Assembly (NCBI GenBank): GCA_030068145.1 | Contig: JAPJBO010000174.1 | Location: 1 to 64,000, forward strand | Direction: 5' to 3' | From: Diplonema papillatum | Taxonomy: Eukaryota; Euglenozoa; Diplonemea; Diplonemida; Diplonemidae | Length of the DNA: 64,000 nucleotides | Part shown: positions 57,596-64,000 of the stretch, piece by piece | Position numbering within the stretch: the first letter of the stretch is position 1 | How the letters are laid out: every line of letters starts with the position of its first letter | Position numbers and translations under genes: made by a program | The notes under the pieces: generated by a model | What the model saw: only the letters and a program-made list of their open reading frames with translations | The model's database searches: none | What the model was told of the DNA's origin: nothing

Positions 57596-58027
57596 ATGCC
57601 TGATGAGGTGTTGGTGTACAAAGGAACGGACCACAAGCGAGTATGCACCATTCCGATACGAGAGATGGACGTGGGCGCCGACGGGGAGGTAATGCGGGGT
57701 AGCGTCACTCACTTCGAGGAGGAAGGCATCAAGGCGTGGACGAAGCGGGTCGGGGTCTTCGCCGACAAATCGAAAGAGGCGGTCGTCGTCGCGTCGACGG
57801 CCAGCCGGTACCGTTTCCCGCTGGAGAGCCCGGACGTGGTGTCCGTCTACGTCTGCCAAACCTTCGAAGGAACCGTGCAGCGCCTCCGCGGCGAACTCCG
57901 GCTGCATCTCCTCATCTACTCGCACACCCGAAAAGACGTCGCTGTTGAGACTGACGCCCTGATGGTGTACAAGCACAAGACCACCAACAGACGCCTCGTC
58001 CTGCCCCCGACGATGAGCTCTCTCTAA
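57596..58027 (+). CDS. Small conserved-looking protein of unknown function, parent of a decayed array
   Basis: One exon of 143 codons runs from ATG 57596 to TAA 58025-58027. Codon use is GC3-rich like the confident genes. The sequence alternates charged and beta-branched residues with no signal peptide or membrane segment, suggesting a soluble, beta-rich fold. No family is recognised. Its 3' half (from about the SRYRFPLESPDVV region) recurs downstream as several degenerate tandem copies, which suggests the intact frame is kept by selection while the copies decay. An upstream exon cannot be excluded, as the frame is open for a short way 5' of the ATG. Confidence 0.6.
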   Translation: MPDEVLVYKGTDHKRVCTIPIREMDVGADGEVMRGSVTHFEEEGIKAWTKRVGVFADKSKEAVVVASTASRYRFPLESPDVVSVYVCQTFEGTVQRLRGELRLHLLIYSHTRKDVAVETDALMVYKHKTTNRRLVLPPTMSSL

Positions 58028-58071
58028 GTACCGCGTGTCATGTCGTGCGCGCTCGGACCACGCACGGTGTC

Positions 58072-58890
58072 GGACGCAGCTGCCGTTGTATCCGTATTCT
58101 GCCAACCCTGCGAAGGAACCGTGCGGCCTTCGGCGTCATCTCCTTGTCTATGCGCACCCAGGATGATATAGCGACACCTACAGACGCCTCGTCCAAACCA
58201 TGCGGGGTCCATGTGCGCGACACGGCACGCGGAACCTAGAGAGAGCTCATCGTCGGTGGCACAGACGCAGCCTTCGTCGTTTCCCGCTGGAGTGCCCGGA
58301 CGTTGTATCCGTGTTCTGCCAACCCCGCGAAGAAACCGTGCGGCATCTCCTTGTCTATTCGCACCCAGGATAGAACTCGACACCAACAGACGCCTCGTCC
58401 TACGATGAGCTCCCTCTAGGTTTCGCGCGCTTGGACCACGCACGGGTTTCAGACGCAGCCTTCGTCGTTTCCTGCTGAAGTGCCCGGGCGTTGTATCCGT
58501 GTTCTGTTAACCCTGCGAAGGAACCGTGCCGGCCTTCGGTGGCATTTCCTTCTCTATTCGCACCCAGGATAATATTTTGACATCTACAGACGTCTCGTCT
58601 TGCCCCCGACGATGAGCTCTCTGTAGGTCGGTTCCGCGTGCCATGCCGTGCGCGTTTGGACCACACGCGGGTTTCGCTCTCGTTTGTAAGTGGGAGCCGA
58701 CTAGGTTGCCGGCGCCGTTTCCGCCCGTCGTTGTATCCGTGTTCTGCCAAGCCTGCGAAGGAGCCGTGCACGGCCTTTGGCTGCACCTTCTCATCCGTTC
58801 GCTCCCACAAAAAAAATATTTTGCTGTCAAGACTGACGCCTTGACGCTGTACAAGCATAAGCCTACCAACAGACGTTTCCTCCACCTGTC
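58072..58890 (+). pseudogene. Tandem array of four decayed 3'-half copies of the 57.6-kb gene
   Basis: Four units of about 190-220 bp follow the gene: roughly 58072-58271, 58272-58460, 58461-58684 and 58685-58890. Each carries recognisable landmarks in gene order: GTTGTATCCGT, CTGCGAAGGAACCGTG, a form of CATCTCCTTGTCTATTCGC, CAACAGACGCCTCGTC and, in the better ones, GATGAGCTCTCTGTAG. The units also include the bases just after the gene's stop (GGACCACGCACGG), so the duplicated block spanned the 3' end. All copies contain indels or stops. The last unit retains the longest stretch of the middle (ACTGACGCCTTGACGCTGTA). Confidence 0.85.
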
Positions 58891-59909
58891 TGCCTCCGCA
58901 AAGGAGCGCACAGGCGTTGCAGGGTATGTGTGTCCGAATCAATCGTTCGTGGTCCCCCACGCCGTGGCTGTGATGGGAAAGCTCGTTTATCCCCGACGAC
59001 GGGATTTCCAGTAAGCGGAAAAGTTAGACAGAGCAACGTATCAAGCTGCGGTTTGGAGGGTGGGCGTGGGTTTGCTTCTGAATCATACTGGATGCGCGAA
59101 CCACATCGATCAAAAAAGGTGGGGGGAAAACGCTGCGCAAGGCGGACTTCATTGCGCACAGAACTTTCGGAATGCATGAACCCCTGACATCATTGCTCGC
59201 GAGCAGTGGAACACTGTGAACCAAACAGACGGCGGGTGAAAAACGACGGGATGAGAGATCCGCCTGCCTTCCATATTCTTACTCCGACAACACCGTGAAC
59301 TCGACAACGTTTTCCGCTGAGATAGTCTCGACGATTCCCTTTTCCCTAGCTCTATATCCATCCGTGATTGCGGGCTTCGACTCCACGTCCACTTGTTGGC
59401 CGAGATCCCTGAAGACATGCACAAATGTTTCCAAACTATTGCTTTCACTTTTTCAGATTTCCGACAGCTGATTGGTATCTCCCCGAAAGTGAGCTCTTCG
59501 CAAGGGTTCAGAGCACACGAAGAGAGGTAGGTTGGCACTAGGAGAAAGCGGATCTGAATCCTCAACAGCAATTCAGTAGTGCGCAGGTCGCAGAACCCGT
59601 GATAATACAACTGACGGGTAGGGGACGCTCCTCTACTGGCATTGGCGAAAGACACCATGGCGGGCCAAAGCCGAAGAAGGCTAGCACAGGTGTTCAAGCA
59701 CAACTGTGCACGGGGGGCTCCTGTCGTCAAGACCCCTTCGGGGCGCGGGCTACCGGGTCCCGCCAACGTGTTGCTCGCCATCTGCATGCCGTCCGCAGAG
59801 GACGAGCGATGCGGGAAGGGAACGAGATGCGTCACCGTAAGCTTTCGAAATCTGAAAGGTCGGAAGGTGGTGGGGGGGCCACTCGGCGGGGCACGTCCCG
59901 TGCCGGGCC
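58891..59909. other. Intergenic region upstream of the deubiquitinase
   Basis: No repeat or gene is recognised. An in-frame-looking stretch at 59642-59830 precedes the USP gene in another frame and could contain a non-coding or short coding 5' exon, but no donor-acceptor pair is compelling. Confidence 0.4.
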
Positions 59910-62636
59910 ATGCGCAGGAAGGGGAAGCCGACGAAGCAGCAGCGGAAGAAGGAGCGGGCGGAGCGGGGGGCGCAGGCGCCCGAAGCATTCGGGGACGGCG
60001 ATGCCGACGGCATATGCAAGTGCGGCGTGAAGCTCGACGCCGAGGCGCTGCGGGGGCACCTTTCGCGGGGCGCCGGCGAGGCCCTGCAGCACCAGCAGTG
60101 CGCGGGGTGCGACAGGCCCAGCTCGAAGAAGGCCGGCAAGAAGCAAAAGGCGGCCCGCCCCTCCCGCGACGACGAAGACGCCGCCGCCGACGAGCAGTCC
60201 GTCCTCGCCTGCTTGACCTGCGGCTTCGCGGGCTGCGAGGCCTCCCATGCTTACGCGCACTTCATCGAGCGGAACCAGTCCAGGGGAAAGTCGTTTGCAA
60301 CGCATTCGATCTTCATGCGCGCCACGCGTGAGTCCGCGGACTTCGGAGAACACCGTGCAAAGTGTTTCGAGTGCAGTTTACCCGTCGCGGCGAGGAGTAT
60401 CCCCCTCGACGACGACCGGCTGTTCAACTCAGTCGACACGGACGGCGCGCTGCTCGACTTCAGCGGGTACCTGATCGACGAGCACGGCGACGTGTGCCGG
60501 GAGTTCACCCGCAGCTGCGAGCTGATCACGCAGTGCATCCACTCCGGCGCCGATGCCCTGGGCCCCGTCCCGCCGGCGCCGCGGCACCGCGGGCGGCATG
60601 GGGGCAAGCTCTCGAAGCAGGCGGCGGGTGCGACGCGGAAGGCGTTCCGCGCCGACAAGCGGCGGGCGCGCTCGCAGAAGGCCCGCGGCGTCGCGGCCGC
60701 GGCCGCGCGCGCCGGGCTCGCGGGGCTGCAGAACCTCGGCAACACGTGCTACTTCAGCAGCTCGGTGCAGGCGGTGGCCGCGACCCCGGGCCTGCTGCGC
60801 AGGATGGAGGCGCTCGAGAAGGACCGCGCCCTAGGCCGGCTGACGACCGCCGCCTGCGCGCTCGTCCTCAAGATGCGCAGCGGCACCGCCGGAGGCTCCG
60901 TCAGCGCCCAACTCAAGGCACTCCTCAACAGCGTGCACGCCATCGGCCCGCAGTTCAGCGGGTACGGCCAGCACGACGCGCAGGAGTTCCTCCGGTTCCT
61001 CACCGACACCGTCGAAATGGAGTTCCACGGCCTCGCGAAGCAAGAGGCCGGCGGGGCCGATCCCTCCGCTGCGGAGTTGCTGTGCAACCCGTTCCGGGCC
61101 ACCTTCGGCGGCACGCTCGTCTCGCGCATCCGGTGCTCGACGTGCTCCGAGGTGTCGTGCCGGACGGAAACCTTCTACGACGTGTCGGTGTCGCTGCACG
61201 GCCGGCGCCTCGCCGCGTGCCTGGACGAGTTCTTCAGGGAAGAACCTCTAGAGGACTGCAAGTACCCGTGCCCCCACTGCAACAAGGTGCAGTTCGAGGC
61301 GCAGAACTTGAAGGACGCGGAGGAGAGGAGCCGGGCGATCGAAAGGCTGAAAGAAAAGCAGGAGGCCAACGGCATGCAGCTGAGCATGAGCTTGAAGGAC
61401 GCTCTCGACGCCTACGAAAGCGACCGGAACAGCGCCTCTGACGAGGAAGAAACAGAGGAGAGCGACGAAGCTGACACCGACGCATCCTGCGAGAAGACCC
61501 CCTCCAACCCCCCCCATAGCACCGCGGCCGCCGCTCCGTCCCTGGCTGGCCAGCCGCCGAACCACGCAGCTCGCAACAGTCCCCCTCCCGTCCCCTCGAC
61601 CGGCCAGAACCTCGCCACCCGCACCGAGGCCAAGCCCGACCGCACTGCGGCGCCTCCTGCAGCGCAAGGCCCGAAGCCGGACACGCCGGAAGCCGAGGGA
61701 CGACCCCCCGGGCGGGAAGACGGCGCCGCTGCCGACCTCGCGCTGTTCGAGCCGCCCGCAGCCGACGCCCCGAACCCTGCGAGCGAGCCGACCCCTGGGG
61801 CACCCGGCGGCAGTGCGCCGCGGCACGTCGACCCGGCCAGCAGCGAGGAGCGAGGCGGCGCCAGCAAGGCCGCGGCCGCCGAGGACAAGGCGGGCGGCAG
61901 GGCGAAGTCGCCGAAGCACGCGCCGCCCGGCGGCAAAAGGGCCGCCCGGGTCAAGTCCCCCTCTTCCGGACCGGACCCGCAGCCCGCGCAGCAACCCGCC
62001 GGGAAGGCGAAGCAGGCGACCCCGAACAAGCCCGCGAAGACGGCCCCCGAGGCCGACAAACTGTACACGAAGGCGTCCAAAAAGTACGCCATCCGCGAAC
62101 CCCCTCACACCGTCGCCGTCCACCTGAAGCGGTTCAAGTTCTGCCCCCGGACGATCGCCTTCGTGAAGGACGAGACGCGGGTCGAGATTCCCGAGTGGCT
62201 GAGCATGGCGCCGTATCTCGAGGAGGGCGTCACAATAGAGGCGGATCCACCTGCTGCGGACACGCCGACCGGCCGCGCCCTCGAGGTGCCGGACGAGCAC
62301 AAAGAGGCGCTGGCGGACCTGTTCGCGATGTTCCCCGAAGCCGACGGCGTGCCCGAAACGTTCCGCCAGTGCGACCACGACTCCGACCGCACCATCAACG
62401 AGCTGCTGCGCATGGAGGTCACTGCGACCCGCGCTGCCTCCAAGCCGGCGGGCCCTCCCGGTAGCTACAAGTTGTATGCCGTCGTCGAGCACCAAGGCCA
62501 AGTTGGGTTCGGTCACTACATCGCCTACGTCCTGCGGGACGGGCGCTGGTACTGCTGCAACGACGAATGCGTCTCAGAGAGCAACTTCGAAGCTGCGACC
62601 CGGTGCCCGTACCTGCTGTTCTACAGCAGGGATTGA
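59910..62636 (+). CDS. Ubiquitin carboxyl-terminal hydrolase, USP16/45-like with UBP zinc finger
   Basis: A single 908-codon exon starts at ATG 59910, following a Lys/Arg-rich MRRKGKPTKQQRKKER start. A UBP-type zinc finger (about residues 36-160) shows paired Cys and His ligands (CKCG, CAGC, CLTC, GEHRAKCFEC). The USP core begins with the Cys box GLQNLGNTCYFSSS (catalytic Cys280). The His box, GQVGFGHYIAYV, has His869, followed by WYCCND. A long Pro/Ala/Ser/Glu-rich insertion (about 500-710) splits the core. Near residues 795-835 lies a CUE/UBA-like helical stretch (LFAMFPEADGVPETF to INELLRME), also between core blocks. Such enzymes remove ubiquitin from proteins; the closest animal relatives act on histone H2A or other nuclear and cytosolic targets. 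All catalytic residues seen are intact, so activity is expected. Confidence 0.93.
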   Translation: MRRKGKPTKQQRKKERAERGAQAPEAFGDGDADGICKCGVKLDAEALRGHLSRGAGEALQHQQCAGCDRPSSKKAGKKQKAARPSRDDEDAAADEQSVLACLTCGFAGCEASHAYAHFIERNQSRGKSFATHSIFMRATRESADFGEHRAKCFECSLPVAARSIPLDDDRLFNSVDTDGALLDFSGYLIDEHGDVCREFTRSCELITQCIHSGADALGPVPPAPRHRGRHGGKLSKQAAGATRKAFRADKRRARSQKARGVAAAAARAGLAGLQNLGNTCYFSSSVQAVAATPGLLRRMEALEKDRALGRLTTAACALVLKMRSGTAGGSVSAQLKALLNSVHAIGPQFSGYGQHDAQEFLRFLTDTVEMEFHGLAKQEAGGADPSAAELLCNPFRATFGGTLVSRIRCSTCSEVSCRTETFYDVSVSLHGRRLAACLDEFFREEPLEDCKYPCPHCNKVQFEAQNLKDAEERSRAIERLKEKQEANGMQLSMSLKDALDAYESDRNSASDEEETEESDEADTDASCEKTPSNPPHSTAAAAPSLAGQPPNHAARNSPPPVPSTGQNLATRTEAKPDRTAAPPAAQGPKPDTPEAEGRPPGREDGAAADLALFEPPAADAPNPASEPTPGAPGGSAPRHVDPASSEERGGASKAAAAEDKAGGRAKSPKHAPPGGKRAARVKSPSSGPDPQPAQQPAGKAKQATPNKPAKTAPEADKLYTKASKKYAIREPPHTVAVHLKRFKFCPRTIAFVKDETRVEIPEWLSMAPYLEEGVTIEADPPAADTPTGRALEVPDEHKEALADLFAMFPEADGVPETFRQCDHDSDRTINELLRMEVTATRAASKPAGPPGSYKLYAVVEHQGQVGFGHYIAYVLRDGRWYCCNDECVSESNFEAATRCPYLLFYSRD

Positions 62637-64000
62637 AAGACTCCGCACATGCGCGTCAGGCTGTCCGTCGGGGGGAAGTTTCCCATCAAGGTGTCGGCCG
62701 CAGCCGTAGGCAGCGCAGTCGCGTGAAAGAAGAGGGCCGCAGCGTTACAAGGCGGCGATCCTCAGCGAGACGAGCTCACCCGCCGGCCAGAGCGCCCGCT
62801 GCAGCGCCAACTCCGGCGCCGCCACTCACTGTAGCAGAGCCAGCGCGCCTCCGGAGCGACTTACGCCCGCCGTAGCAGCACGAAGAGAAGTGAGCAGACC
62901 GGAAACTCCCCGGAGAGATGGTCCCTGCACTCTATCTCGTCTCCCTTTCTCTCCTCGGGGTCCAAAGCGCTGCGTGTTGGTTCACGGATACAACCCTGAG
63001 CGGAGCAGCATCTTCAAAGCAGGCAGAGCCCTGCCTTGGAGCAGCCCGCAAAGGAGGGGGGCATCAATCACCTCTGTCTGCCAGACAGCAAGTTGCTCTA
63101 CCATCTGGTGACACCCTTTTATGATTAAATGCCTGAGAGGTGTACCCCAGCCTTCTGAACACCTGCTGTACTCAAGGAACTTCAGCTTCTGCGTGCAGGC
63201 CGGCAATGTGGTCTGGACATAGTCAGGTGCCTAGTTTCTCCATGCTTTGAGCGACGGAGCCGAAATGGCCTCCGCAATGCGTACCTTCGCAGACGGTGCG
63301 ACTTTCTTCCTCAATTGAGCCGTCTTCAGCGGCAGGGACGGTGCCCACAGTGATTTTTTCCGTTCGATGACTCGCGACCGCCGGGATCACACGCGGCGCA
63401 AAGGCTTTCCTTGCATCCTTGCCCCGCTGGACGTGGCCGACCTACTTGCCTCTTGACGCGTCTTCTTTCTTGTCCAATTCTGCGCGAGAGTGTGCTTGCT
63501 GTGGTGGGCGAGTGTGTTCGAAGTATCCCCTTGTTATGCGTGAACAGGCGGAGAGACTGAAGCATCGAAGCCACCCAGATGCAAAGGCGGATGCACCTGT
63601 GCTCGTCATGTCAAGAGAACCATTGGAGCGTTAGGGCTACGATATAGTTGTTGCAGTCTCGGCCTATGCGCTGGGTTGACGGTACCAGCTTGAGATGTCA
63701 AGTTGCCCACCATGCCGCAGGAAAACTCCGGCTACCTCGTTTGCGCACATGCACGATCTTGATGGAGGTTGCACGAAGAAAAAAGACAGGCGCTTCGTTT
63801 TCTTTGTGCGCGCCGGTTGCACGTTTTCCCTGCACGTTTTCCCACTTGATTCTACCCTGTGTCATTTTCAAAGGAATTCCGATCACACCACCAAAACACG
63901 TTCGCCTCCGTCTTTTTGGCCAGATTGTTTACGTTACGAAAATAACGGGAAGGGCAAACCGCCAGTACAACGCAACGTAGGACCGGGCCTGTGCCCAAAG
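62637..64000. other. Region downstream of the deubiquitinase
   Basis: No supported gene. The first 250 bases probably include the USP 3' UTR. Open frames at 62567-62875 and 63648-63980 have no domain or codon bias. The motif GACAGGCGCTTCGTTTT near 63786 recurs as ACAGGCGCTTCGTTTT at 15924, a short shared fragment of unknown origin. Confidence 0.4.

Overview
The window reads as nuclear DNA of a flagellated microbial eukaryote. Genes carry GT-AG spliceosomal introns (55 to about 4300 nt), intergenic DNA is long and repeat-filled, and the proteins are eukaryotic: a Pumilio/PUF RNA-binding protein, a USP deubiquitinase with a UBP zinc finger, a very large protein with HYDIN-type (ASH) domains, a cytochrome-b5 fatty acid desaturase and a Golgi-type PC-esterase. 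The coding exons are strongly GC3-rich, and pyrimidine-rich tracts precede several starts. ASH domains and the desaturase point to an alga-like or alveolate/stramenopile-like protist, but I cannot place it to a named lineage.

Layout. 1-2.6 kb: repeat-bearing intergenic DNA. 2.6-4.7 kb: intronless desaturase with an unusual N-terminal membrane module. 4.7-12.3 kb: repeats, including a GTTCGGG-type array beside a tRNA-like SINE. 12.3-15.3 kb: PUF gene, two recognised exons. 15.3-24.2 kb: a graveyard of dispersed repeats and a LINE 3' fragment. 24.2-34.1 kb: giant ASH-domain gene. 35.4-40.3 kb: a small three-exon gene whose 4.3-kb intron holds a tandem array, a 5'-truncated LINE and a second tRNA-like element. 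40.3-46.9 kb: more repeats, one of them interrupted by a palindrome-rich insert. 46.9-48.5 kb: PC-esterase. 49.4-51.5 kb: a truncated rpiB copy with a perfect hairpin, followed by a complete two-domain rpiB gene. 53.2-56.5 kb: a proline-rich coiled-coil protein with a far-off last exon. 57.6-58.9 kb: a small unknown gene followed by decayed partial copies of itself. 59.9-62.6 kb: USP deubiquitinase. 62.6-64 kb: no supported gene.

All convincing genes are on the plus strand. They do not form one pathway: they cover lipid desaturation, mRNA control, a possible cilium or centrosome role, glycan O-acylation, pentose-phosphate metabolism and ubiquitin removal. The most unusual material is (i) the fused rpiB gene, whose two domains have lost different catalytic residues, beside a hairpin-forming partial duplicate; (ii) the array of decaying copies after the small gene at 57.6 kb; (iii) a LINE whose C-terminus carries three copies of an unrecognised Cys/His module; and (iv) several dispersed repeat families that also sit inside introns. 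Exon joins were read by eye from splice signals and frame; no transcript evidence was available.
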